19,115 bases of DNA, taken from the NCBI GenBank assembly GCA_038213135.1, contig JBBQTQ010000049.1:1-19115 (forward strand), given 5' to 3'. The notes beneath the pieces were generated by a model. The model was given only the letters and a program-made list of their open reading frames with translations. It had not been told where the DNA came from and did no database searches. Of this stretch, positions 12,970 to 19,008 are shown piece after piece; position 1 is the stretch's first letter; every line of letters begins with the position of its first letter. This DNA is from JBBQTQ01 sp038213135. GTDB taxonomy: Bacteria > Actinomycetota > Thermoleophilia > Gaiellales > Gaiellaceae. A program made the position numbers and the translations under genes.

Positions 12970-13607
12970 GAGGTCATGGCCGGGGCGGCCGCCTCGGCGA
13001 CGCCGATCATCGAGTCGCGCGTGACCAACTTTGCGAGCTCGGCCTCGTCCAGCTCCTCGGTGCCCGGCGGGCGGCGCGGGATCACCAGGTAGCGGATGTC
13101 GGCGGTCGAGTCGACGACGCGCAGGTCGACGTCCTCGTCCAGCTCGAGGCCGAACTCGGCGAGCACCGACCGCGGCTCGGAGACGGTGCGCGAGCGGTAC
13201 GCGAGGCTCTTGTACCAGTCGGGCGGCGGCCCGAGCAGGGCCTTCGGGTAGCACGAGCAGAGGGTGCAGACGACGACGTGATGGACGTCCTCCGTGTTCT
13301 CGAGGGCGACCACGATCGGCGACGGACCGGCGTCGAGCCCGAGCTCCGCGGCTGCTTCGCGCGCGTCGGCGAGCAGGCGCGCCTTGAAGTCCGGATCGAC
13401 CCAGGCACGCGCGACGAGCCGCGCGCCGTTGGAGGGAGAGCGCGAGACGAGCCAGTCGATCCGGCGGCGGATGTCCTCGCGCGCGAGCACGCCCTTCTCG
13501 ACGAGCAGCTCCTCCAGGGCGTGGGCGCGTACGGCGGCCGGCGGGTCGCCGTCGTGCCCGATCGGGTCGTGGTCGTGATCGTGATCGTGATCGTGGTCGT
13601 GCGTCAT
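12966..13607 (-). CDS. Nitrile hydratase alpha subunit / thiocyanate hydrolase gamma-type subunit, cobalt type
   Basis: A 213-aa protein. The metal-binding claw VCTLCSC (Cys114, Cys117, Cys119) is followed by YPKALLGPPPDWYKS. Thr after the first Cys is the signature of the cobalt class (Ser in the iron class). In known enzymes the second and third cysteines are oxidised to sulfinate and sulfenate. Other family blocks are LEELLVEKGVL, GARLVARAWVDPDFKARLL and NTEDVHHVVVCTLCS. Residues 2-14 are THDHDHDHDHDHD, a metal-binding-like tail. The family hydrates nitriles to amides, or in the three-subunit branch hydrolyses thiocyanate; the substrate here is unknown. ATG 13607 overlaps the preceding stop (ATGA). 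The usually conserved WP after the claw is KA here. No amidase or activator gene follows. Confidence 0.93.
   Translation of the reverse strand: MTHDHDHDHDHDHDPIGHDGDPPAAVRAHALEELLVEKGVLAREDIRRRIDWLVSRSPSNGARLVARAWVDPDFKARLLADAREAAAELGLDAGPSPIVVALENTEDVHHVVVCTLCSCYPKALLGPPPDWYKSLAYRSRTVSEPRSVLAEFGLELDEDVDLRVVDSTADIRYLVIPRRPPGTEELDEAELAKLVTRDSMIGVAEAAAPAMTS
13566..13603 (-). repeat. Hexanucleotide (His-Asp codon) tandem repeat at the start of the alpha-subunit gene
   Basis: About six copies of a CACGAT/CACGAC-type hexamer (plus strand GTGATC/GTGGTC) encode alternating His and Asp. Copy-number change by slippage would keep the frame and simply lengthen or shorten the tail. Confidence 0.7.
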
Positions 13608-13843
13608 GCCTCCTCCAGCCAGTGCTCGTAGATGTCCGCGTAGACGCCGTCGTCGAAGCGAACCAGGTAGAGCTCCCGCTCCGGGAGGCCGGTCTCACCG
13701 TACGCGCGCGTCTCCGGGTTCGTGAAGCTCCCGTGATAGCGCTCGACCACGCCCTCGCGACCCTTCAGGTAGCTGGGCGTGCGGTGGTGTCCGCGGTGCT
13801 CCCGCCTCGCCACCCGCACTTTCTGTCCGGGCACGAAGCTCAC
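13604..13843 (-). CDS. Nitrile hydratase beta subunit, C-terminal half, as a separate gene
   Basis: A 79-aa protein matching only the C-terminal SH3-like domain of nitrile hydratase beta: FVPGQKVRVARREH, GHHRTPSYLKGREGVVERYHG, NPETRAYGE, LYLVRFDDGVYADIYEHWLEEA. Single-gene beta subunits carry this domain after about 120 residues of helical domain. Here that helical domain is encoded by the preceding gene in another frame. The GTG start at 13843 overlaps the upstream TGA (GTGA) and the TGA overlaps the alpha ATG. The two neat 4-bp overlaps argue for a genuine split rather than a frameshifted pseudogene. This domain corresponds to the alpha subunit of thiocyanate hydrolase and to one small subunit of the ToyJKL enzyme. 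Confidence 0.88.
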   Translation of the reverse strand: MSFVPGQKVRVARREHRGHHRTPSYLKGREGVVERYHGSFTNPETRAYGETGLPERELYLVRFDDGVYADIYEHWLEEA

Positions 13844-14121
13844 AGCCGCGCGTCCACCTCGCCGGCGGCGAGCACGCCCTTCTCGGTCAGGATCGTCTCG
13901 ACGGAGTAGAGCCAGCGCTCGTAGTAGGACGCGCGCTCGTACTCCTCGGGGGGCATGCCTTCGATCCCGCGCCGCAGCTCGTCGACGTTCAACACGCCGG
14001 CGGCGCCGAGGGTGCCGACGAGCGCGTCGGCGAGGAGCTCCCAGTCGGCGAGCTCGTGCTCGTGCCGGTCGATCGGCTCGGCGCTCGGCAGCCCGCCGCG
14101 GTCGTGCACGCCTCGCTCCAC
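13840..14121 (-). CDS. Nitrile hydratase beta subunit, N-terminal half, as a separate gene
   Basis: A 93-aa protein. The start ERGVHDRGGLPSAEPI is the conserved beginning of nitrile hydratase beta (GVHDxGG). It is followed by ADWE (25-28), a helical stretch with VDELRRGIEGMPPEEY, the block SYYERWLYSVETILTEKGVL (from 65) and a terminal EVDARL. It ends where the C-terminal SH3-like domain of a fused beta would begin. It corresponds to the beta subunit of thiocyanate hydrolase. In the T. thioparus operon the order is also N-half, C-half, then the metal subunit (from memory). The start is GTG at 14121, with TACGAT 6 nt upstream. It is first of three coupled genes and divergent from guaB. Confidence 0.88.
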   Translation of the reverse strand: MERGVHDRGGLPSAEPIDRHEHELADWELLADALVGTLGAAGVLNVDELRRGIEGMPPEEYERASYYERWLYSVETILTEKGVLAAGEVDARL

Positions 14122-14127
14122 ACGTCG

Positions 14128-14133
14128 ATCGTA
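14128..14133 (-). promoter_or_regulatory. -10 box (TACGAT) for the nitrile hydratase operon, likely leaderless
   Basis: On the minus strand TACGAT ends 6 nt before the GTG at 14121 with no ribosome-binding site between. The perfect inverted repeat at 14160-14192 lies just upstream, covering roughly the -35 to -65 region. Confidence 0.45.
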
Positions 14134-14159
14134 GTAGACGCGCTGGGTCAGCTGAGACC

Positions 14160-14192
14160 GCGGGACAGGCCTGGTGTGTAGGCCTGTCCCGC
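14160..14192. promoter_or_regulatory. Perfect 13-bp inverted repeat between the nitrile hydratase operon and guaB
   Basis: GCGGGACAGGCCT and AGGCCTGTCCCGC are separated by 7 nt. It sits in the divergent promoter gap, upstream of both operons. It could be an operator for a dimeric regulator, or a terminator-like hairpin blocking read-through either way. A related GGGTCAG...AGACC motif flanks it on both sides (14145-14159 and 14205-14216). Confidence 0.55.
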
Positions 14193-14231
14193 ACCCAACC
14201 TCGTGGGTCAGAGACCATCAGCCGCGATTGA

Positions 14232-14237
14232 TAGCGT
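14232..14237 (+). promoter_or_regulatory. -10 box (TAGCGT) for guaBA
   Basis: TAGCGT ends 10 nt before the TTG at 14248. The predicted transcript would carry at most a few leader bases. Confidence 0.4.
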
Positions 14238-14247
14238 AGGTCGCCAG

Positions 14248-15759
14248 TTGAGCGGTCTGGGTTTGAGCGAGCACGACGTCCAGCGCCTGCTCGAGCTGGA
14301 CGAGAAGTTCGCGAAGGAGGGGCTGACGTTCGACGACGTCCTTCTCCAGCCCGCGGCCTCGGACGTGATGCCGAACGACGTCTCGACCGCGACCCGGCTG
14401 ACGCGCGAGATCGAGCTGGCGATCCCGGTCGTCGCGGCGGCCATGGACACCGTCACGGAGGCGCGGCTGGCGATCGCGCTGGCGCGCGTCGGCGGGATCG
14501 GCATCGTCCATCGCAACCTGCCGATCGAGGACCAGGTCGCCGAGGTCGACAAGGTCAAGCGCTCCGAGTCCGGGATGATCGTCGAGCCGGTGACGCTGCG
14601 TCCGCACGACCTCGTGCGCGACGCGCTCGAGCTGATGGCCAACTACCACATCTCCGGCGTGCCGATCGTCGACGAGGGCGAGCGCCTGGTCGGGATCCTG
14701 ACCAACCGCGACCTCCGCTTCCACGACGGCGATGGCGGCCTGCCGATCTCGGAGCTGATGACGAGCCGCGACCTCGTCACCGCGCCGGTCGGGACGACGC
14801 TCGACGAGGCGCGCTCGATCCTCGCGCGCAACCGGATCGAGAAGCTGCCGGTCGTAGACGCTGACGGGCACCTCCGCGGCCTGATCACCGTCAAGGACAT
14901 CCAGAAGCGGATCGAGCACCCGCATGCGACGAAGGACGACCACGGCCGTCTGCGTGTGGGCGCGGCGGTCGGCGTCGGCACCGATGCTCTCGAACGTGCC
15001 GAGGCGCTCGTCCACGCCGGAGTCGACCTGCTCGTCCTCGACACCGCGCACGGCCACTCGGCGAACGTCCTGAACATGGCGCGCGCGCTGCGCCGCTTCG
15101 AGATCCAGCTCGTCGCCGGCAACGTCGCGACGGCCGAGGGCGCGGAGGCGCTGATCGAGGCAGGAGTCGACGGCGTGAAGCTCGGCGTCGGCCCCGGTTC
15201 GAGTTGCACGACTCGCATCGTCGCCGGTGTCGGCGTCCCGCAGGTGACGGCGATCTACGATTGCGCCCGCATTGCGGCTGCCCATGGAGTGCCCGTGTTG
15301 GCCGATGGGGGAATCACGAGCTCCGGCGACATCGCCAAGGCGATCGCCGCCGGCGCCGACACCGTGATGCTCGGCTCGCTGCTGGCCGGGACGGACGAGT
15401 CGCCCGGCGACGTGATCGTCCTCCAGGGCGAGCGCTTCAAGGAGTTTCGAGGCATGGGGTCGCTGGGCGCGATGAAGGCGCGCTCGTTCTCGAAGGACCG
15501 CTACTTCCAGGGTGACGTGGAGGACGTGGACAAGCTCGTGCCCGAGGGAATCGAGGGACGTGTCCCCTACAAGGGGCCGGTCGAGGCCGTCGTCCATCAG
15601 CTCGTCGGCGGGCTGCGCCAGTCGATGGGCTACTGCGGCGCGCCGACGATCGAGGCGATGAAGGAGGCCCGCTTCGTCCGGATCACCGGCGCGGGCCTCC
15701 GAGAGAGCCATCCGCATGACGTGACGATCACGAAGGAGGCGCCGAACTATCGCCGCTGA
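14248..15759 (+). CDS. guaB: IMP dehydrogenase
   Basis: About 503 aa, full family length. It oxidises IMP to XMP with NAD+, the committed step of guanine nucleotide synthesis. The sequence shows the N-terminal EGLTFDDVLLQPA, PVVAAAMDTVTE, and GGIGIVHRN. A CBS-domain pair follows (about residues 105-220, including HISGVPIVDEGERLVGILTNRD and IEKLPVVDADGHLRGLIT). The catalytic loop is GVGPGSSCTTR with Cys320, then VLADGGI and FRGMGSLGAMK. The TTG at 14248 is favoured by the -10 box upstream; TTG 14263 and GTG 14203 are alternatives, so the first 15-20 residues are uncertain. guaA follows after 16 nt. Confidence 0.96.
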   Translation: MSGLGLSEHDVQRLLELDEKFAKEGLTFDDVLLQPAASDVMPNDVSTATRLTREIELAIPVVAAAMDTVTEARLAIALARVGGIGIVHRNLPIEDQVAEVDKVKRSESGMIVEPVTLRPHDLVRDALELMANYHISGVPIVDEGERLVGILTNRDLRFHDGDGGLPISELMTSRDLVTAPVGTTLDEARSILARNRIEKLPVVDADGHLRGLITVKDIQKRIEHPHATKDDHGRLRVGAAVGVGTDALERAEALVHAGVDLLVLDTAHGHSANVLNMARALRRFEIQLVAGNVATAEGAEALIEAGVDGVKLGVGPGSSCTTRIVAGVGVPQVTAIYDCARIAAAHGVPVLADGGITSSGDIAKAIAAGADTVMLGSLLAGTDESPGDVIVLQGERFKEFRGMGSLGAMKARSFSKDRYFQGDVEDVDKLVPEGIEGRVPYKGPVEAVVHQLVGGLRQSMGYCGAPTIEAMKEARFVRITGAGLRESHPHDVTITKEAPNYRR

Positions 15760-15775
15760 GGTCCTCGCCTTCCCG

Positions 15776-17326
15776 GTGCCTGCGCCGGATGCGGACGACC
15801 GCCCGGTGCTGGTCGTCGACCTTGGCGGGCAGTACTCGCAGCTGATCGCACGCCGGGTGCGCGAGTGTCGTGTCTACTCGGAGCTCGTCTCGCACCGCGC
15901 GACGCCCGAGGCGATCCGGGCCCGCAATCCGGTGGCGCTCGTGCTGAGCGGCGGCCCTGCCTCGGTCTACGCCGAGGACGCGCCCCGAGTCGACCCTGGC
16001 GTCTTCGAGCTCGGCGTGCCGACGCTCGGTATCTGTTACGGCATGCAGCTGATGGCCTTGGAGCTCGGCGGCCGGGTCGAGCGCACAGGTGTCTCCGAGT
16101 TCGGGAAGACCGACCTGCGCGCCGAGCCCGGCGAGCTGTTCGCCGGCCTGCCCGAGACGCAGATCTGCTGGATGAGCCACCGCGACTCGGTGACCGCGCC
16201 CCCGGAGGGCGCGCGCGTGGTCGGCGGCTCGCCGTCCACGCCGATTGCTGCCTTCGAACATCGCGAGCGCGGGCTCTACGGTGTCCAGTTCCACCCCGAG
16301 GTCGTGCACACCCCGCACGGCACCGACCTCCTGAAGAACTTCCTCTACCACGTCGCCGGAGCGCCTCCCACCTGGACGGCAGCCGCGGTGATCGAGGAGC
16401 AGGTCGAGCGGATCAGGGCGCAAGTCGGCCGCGAGCGCGTGATCTGCGGGCTCTCCGGCGGAGTCGATTCGGCGGTCGCCGCCCTGCTCCTGCACAAGGC
16501 CGTCGGCGACCAGCTGACCTGCGTCTTCGTCGACCACGGACTGCTGCGCAAGGACGAGGCGGCCCAGGTCGTCGAGACCTTCCGTGGCCACTTCCACGTT
16601 CCCCTCGTCCACGTCGACGCGCAGGAGCGATTCCTCGCGCGACTCGAGAGCGTCACCGACCCGGAGGAGAAGCGCAGCATCGTCGGCGAGGAGTTCATCC
16701 GCGTCTTCGAGGAGGAGGCGAGCCGGCTCGGCCGCACGCGCTTTCTCGTCCAGGGGACGCTCTACTCGGACGTGATCGAGTCGGGCGGCACCGAGGGCGT
16801 CGCCGCGAAGATCAAGTCGCACCACAACGTCGGCGGCCTCCCGGCCGACATGCAGATGGAGCTCGTCGAGCCGCTGCGGGCGCTCTTCAAGGACGAGGTG
16901 CGGCGTGTTGGCGCCGAGCTCGGCCTGCCGGAGGCGATGGTCTGGCGGCACCCGTTCCCCGGGCCAGGCCTCTCGATCCGAATCATCGGCGAGGTCACCC
17001 GCGAGCGGCTCGAGATCCTCCGCGAGGCCGACGCGATCCTGCTCGAGGAGGTGCGGCGAGCGGGTCTCTACCGTGAGCTCTGGCAGTGCTTCGCGGTCCT
17101 GCCCGCGATCCGCTCGGTCGGAGTGCAGGGAGACGAGCGCACCTACGGCTACCCGATCGTGATCCGTGCGGTCACCTCCGAGGACGCGATGACCGCCGAC
17201 TGGGCCCGGATCCCCTACGACGTTCTCGAGACGATCTCGAGCCGGATCGTCAACGAGATCCCGGCCGTGAACCGCGTCGTGCTCGACGTGACCTCGAAGC
17301 CGCCCGCGACAATCGAGTGGGAATAG
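15776..17326 (+). CDS. guaA: GMP synthase (glutamine-hydrolysing)
   Basis: A 516-aa, two-domain cytoplasmic enzyme aminating XMP to GMP with ATP and glutamine. The N-terminal class I amidotransferase has VVDLGGQYSQLIARRVRE, the nucleophile in TLGICYGMQ (Cys87), and QFHPEV (His173, Glu175). The ATP-pyrophosphatase domain has the P-loop GLSGGVDSAV (from 225), then VFVDHGLLRKDEA, LVQGTLYSDVIES, KIKSHHNVGGLP and WRHPFPGPGLSIRIIG. The dimerisation domain ends with the canonical DVTSKPPATIEWE. It starts with GTG at 15776, 16 nt after guaB, and is presumably cotranscribed with it. All key residues are intact. Confidence 0.97.
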   Translation: MPAPDADDRPVLVVDLGGQYSQLIARRVRECRVYSELVSHRATPEAIRARNPVALVLSGGPASVYAEDAPRVDPGVFELGVPTLGICYGMQLMALELGGRVERTGVSEFGKTDLRAEPGELFAGLPETQICWMSHRDSVTAPPEGARVVGGSPSTPIAAFEHRERGLYGVQFHPEVVHTPHGTDLLKNFLYHVAGAPPTWTAAAVIEEQVERIRAQVGRERVICGLSGGVDSAVAALLLHKAVGDQLTCVFVDHGLLRKDEAAQVVETFRGHFHVPLVHVDAQERFLARLESVTDPEEKRSIVGEEFIRVFEEEASRLGRTRFLVQGTLYSDVIESGGTEGVAAKIKSHHNVGGLPADMQMELVEPLRALFKDEVRRVGAELGLPEAMVWRHPFPGPGLSIRIIGEVTRERLEILREADAILLEEVRRAGLYRELWQCFAVLPAIRSVGVQGDERTYGYPIVIRAVTSEDAMTADWARIPYDVLETISSRIVNEIPAVNRVVLDVTSKPPATIEWE

Positions 17327-17396
17327 TTGATGGTCGCTGCCACGATCTCGCGCGCTCGGTTGCACGATCTGGCGTGTCTGGGCCGCAGCCGCCTTC

Positions 17397-17421
17397 CGGA
17401 TGCCGGCGGAGCCGGCCTCCG
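17397..17421 (+). terminator. Hairpin downstream of guaA, possible terminator
   Basis: CGGATGCCGGC and GCCGGCCTCCG pair over 11 positions with one mismatch and a 3-nt GGA loop, about 70 nt after the guaA stop. There is no U-run, so termination by this hairpin alone is uncertain. Confidence 0.45.
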
Positions 17422-17436
17422 CAAACCGTCTGCTTC

Positions 17437-17498
17437 GCGCCGCCGGAGCGTCCCCGTTACGTTCCTTTCATCCAGTAGCGGCGACGCTCCGTCGGCGC
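17437..17498. repeat. 16-bp inverted repeat with 30-nt loop in the guaA downstream spacer
   Basis: GCGCCGCCGGAGCGTC (17437-17452) and GACGCTCCGTCGGCGC (17483-17498) pair at 15 of 16 positions. The rest of the 231-bp spacer between guaA and the next gene shows no convincing gene on either strand. Confidence 0.5.
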
Positions 17499-17557
17499 GA
17501 CCCAGAGCGATCAGCTCGCGCACCGAGGACGGCGATCTCCTGGCAACGACCATCTAG

Positions 17558-17962
17558 GTGCTCGTCGAGGCTCCGGAGGGTCGCGTCTGGAGCCTGCGCC
17601 TCGCCTGGCATCGCTTCGGCTCGCCGCTCGCGCCCTCCGAGCAGATCCGCCCTTCGGCGCTCGCCGCTCGCTTTCTCTTGAACACCCCGTTCGCGTCGGT
17701 CGTGCTCGTCACGCTCGACTGGTTCTGGTGGGTCTTCGGCCCGCTGCTGGAGCTCTGCGGCCGCCGGCCGTGGTTCGAGGCGATCTCGGCCAATCCGTGG
17801 GTGGCGCTGATCTGGCGCGCCAACGGCCGCCGGCGCTCGAACGAGACACTGGCCGCAATCGCCGACGAGCTTCGAGCAGGCCGCGAGCGGCCACTCCCGG
17901 AAGGCGCGGACTGGGTCGGCTACGGCGAGATCCGGCTGCGGCGCCGCCGGCGGCGGCGCTAG
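17558..17962 (+). CDS. Hypothetical protein with one hydrophobic segment, 134 aa
   Basis: I do not recognise this protein. It begins with GTG at 17558 (MLVEAPEGRVWSLRLAWHRFG). It has a hydrophobic, tryptophan-rich stretch at about 39-67 (FLLNTPFASVVLVTLDWFWW, then VFGPLLELC) that could be a membrane helix. A basic region follows and it ends in a run of arginines (LRRRRRRR). Strong G/C preference at third codon positions over the whole frame supports coding. No clear ribosome-binding site or -10 box precedes the start, so the N-terminus is uncertain. It converges on the phospholipase D gene, the two stop codons interlocking at CTAG. Confidence 0.6.
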   Translation: MLVEAPEGRVWSLRLAWHRFGSPLAPSEQIRPSALAARFLLNTPFASVVLVTLDWFWWVFGPLLELCGRRPWFEAISANPWVALIWRANGRRRSNETLAAIADELRAGRERPLPEGADWVGYGEIRLRRRRRRR

Positions 17963-19008
17963 AGCCGGACAGCGGGGTAGCGCGCGCGGATCTGGTCGAT
18001 GAAGCCGGCTAGTTGCTCGGCGAGCGCCGGATCCTCGATCTCCAGGACGTTCTCCGCGTTCTGCTCGCCCGAGTGCGAGAGGTTGAAGCTGCCGACGAAG
18101 ACGATGTCGTCGGTGACCGTCACCTTCGCGTGCATGTAGTCGTGGACGGTGCCGGCGCCCCAGGGCGTTGAGTTCTTGCCCGAAAACGGCGCCTTCTGGA
18201 GGATCGCCTGCAGGAGCGGGATCTTCCAGCCGGCGACGTGGTTCTCGCCCCACTGGTGCAGCACCTCCTTGATCTGCGTTAGGTCGACGACGCCCGCGAG
18301 GTCGACCTTCCCGTCGGCGGCGACCTGAGCGAGCGTGGCCAGAATCGGAGCGGCGGTGATTACCGGTGAGGCGATGCGGATTCGACGCTTGGCCTGGCCG
18401 ATCCGCTTGGCGATCCGGTGCGAGAGAGCCTCGCCGTAGCCCGGCGTGAACCAGGGGCGCACCTGCGAGCCGTTCACGCGCACCGGCCGCGGCTCGACCT
18501 TTCCACTCTGCATGACGTCGCCCGTCGTCCAGAGCTGCTCGAAGTCGAGCTCGAAGGCGTGCGCGAGCTCGGGCGAGTCGGCGAGGACGATCAGGTTCTC
18601 CTCGCGTGACCAGGAATCGTCCGTCCAGTTCGTCGACCCGGTCCAGATCGACGCGCTGTCGCGGATCACGTACTTGTGGTGCATCAGGTCGGGGATGCCC
18701 GCGATGCCCTTCGTCGGGACGGTCAGCTTCTCGACGTCTGCGGGATCCGCCTGGGGCGGCGGTGGGACCGGGATCGGCGCGCGGTGGTCGACGTTGTAGG
18801 CGACCCGCACCGAGACCCCGCGCTTGGCGGCGTCCTCGATCGCCCCCGCGACGATCGCTTCCGTTTCCGGGCCGAGCTTCAAGTCGTAGAGGGCGATCTC
18901 GAGCGTTCGCTGCGCCGGCGCGAGGAAGTCGGCGATCGCCCTGGCGATCTCCGGCGGCTGCTGCCCGCCGTCGGTCAGAGTGCGCACCGTGAGCATCGAC
19001 GGCATCAT
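17959..19008 (-). CDS. Phospholipase D-family protein with two HKD motifs
   Basis: About 349 aa. Two HxKxxxxD motifs define the superfamily: HHKYVIRD (His110, Lys112, Asp117), followed by IWTGSTNWTD, and MHAKVTVTD (His293, Lys295, Asp300), followed by VFVGSFNLSHSGEQNAEN. The two lobes form one active site acting on phosphodiester bonds. Members include phospholipases, cardiolipin synthases and nucleases; this one has no membrane segment or signal peptide, so a cytoplasmic nuclease-like or phosphodiesterase role is possible. The ATG at 19008 is chosen because GAGGG lies 5-6 nt upstream; ATG 18996, ATG 19032 and TTG 19047 are alternatives. The GSTNW and GSFNLS signatures are intact, so it is probably active. 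Confidence 0.9.
   Translation of the reverse strand: MMPSMLTVRTLTDGGQQPPEIARAIADFLAPAQRTLEIALYDLKLGPETEAIVAGAIEDAAKRGVSVRVAYNVDHRAPIPVPPPPQADPADVEKLTVPTKGIAGIPDLMHHKYVIRDSASIWTGSTNWTDDSWSREENLIVLADSPELAHAFELDFEQLWTTGDVMQSGKVEPRPVRVNGSQVRPWFTPGYGEALSHRIAKRIGQAKRRIRIASPVITAAPILATLAQVAADGKVDLAGVVDLTQIKEVLHQWGENHVAGWKIPLLQAILQKAPFSGKNSTPWGAGTVHDYMHAKVTVTDDIVFVGSFNLSHSGEQNAENVLEIEDPALAEQLAGFIDQIRARYPAVRL

Noticed and set aside
13604..14121. The two beta-subunit genes as a single frameshifted pseudogene
   Set aside because: The break falls exactly at the domain boundary known from split enzymes, and there is a clean GTGA stop/start overlap; both halves look intact. A sequencing error remains possible and is noted in the finding.
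15728..17365. Long minus-strand open frame opposite guaA, and similar long frames opposite guaB, murI and rph
   Set aside because: These are GC-rich shadow frames; the opposite strands carry complete, motif-bearing enzymes.
17215..17553. Minus-strand open frame with a family-like string (SHSIVAGGFEVTSSTTRF)
   Set aside because: The string is the antisense of the highly conserved end of guaA. Such shadow frames recur in databases because guaA is conserved, not because they encode a protein.
17327..17557. Plus-strand open frame of 76 codons directly after guaA
   Set aside because: It runs through two strong hairpins, has no recognisable protein pattern and no start signal beyond a TTG abutting the guaA stop.
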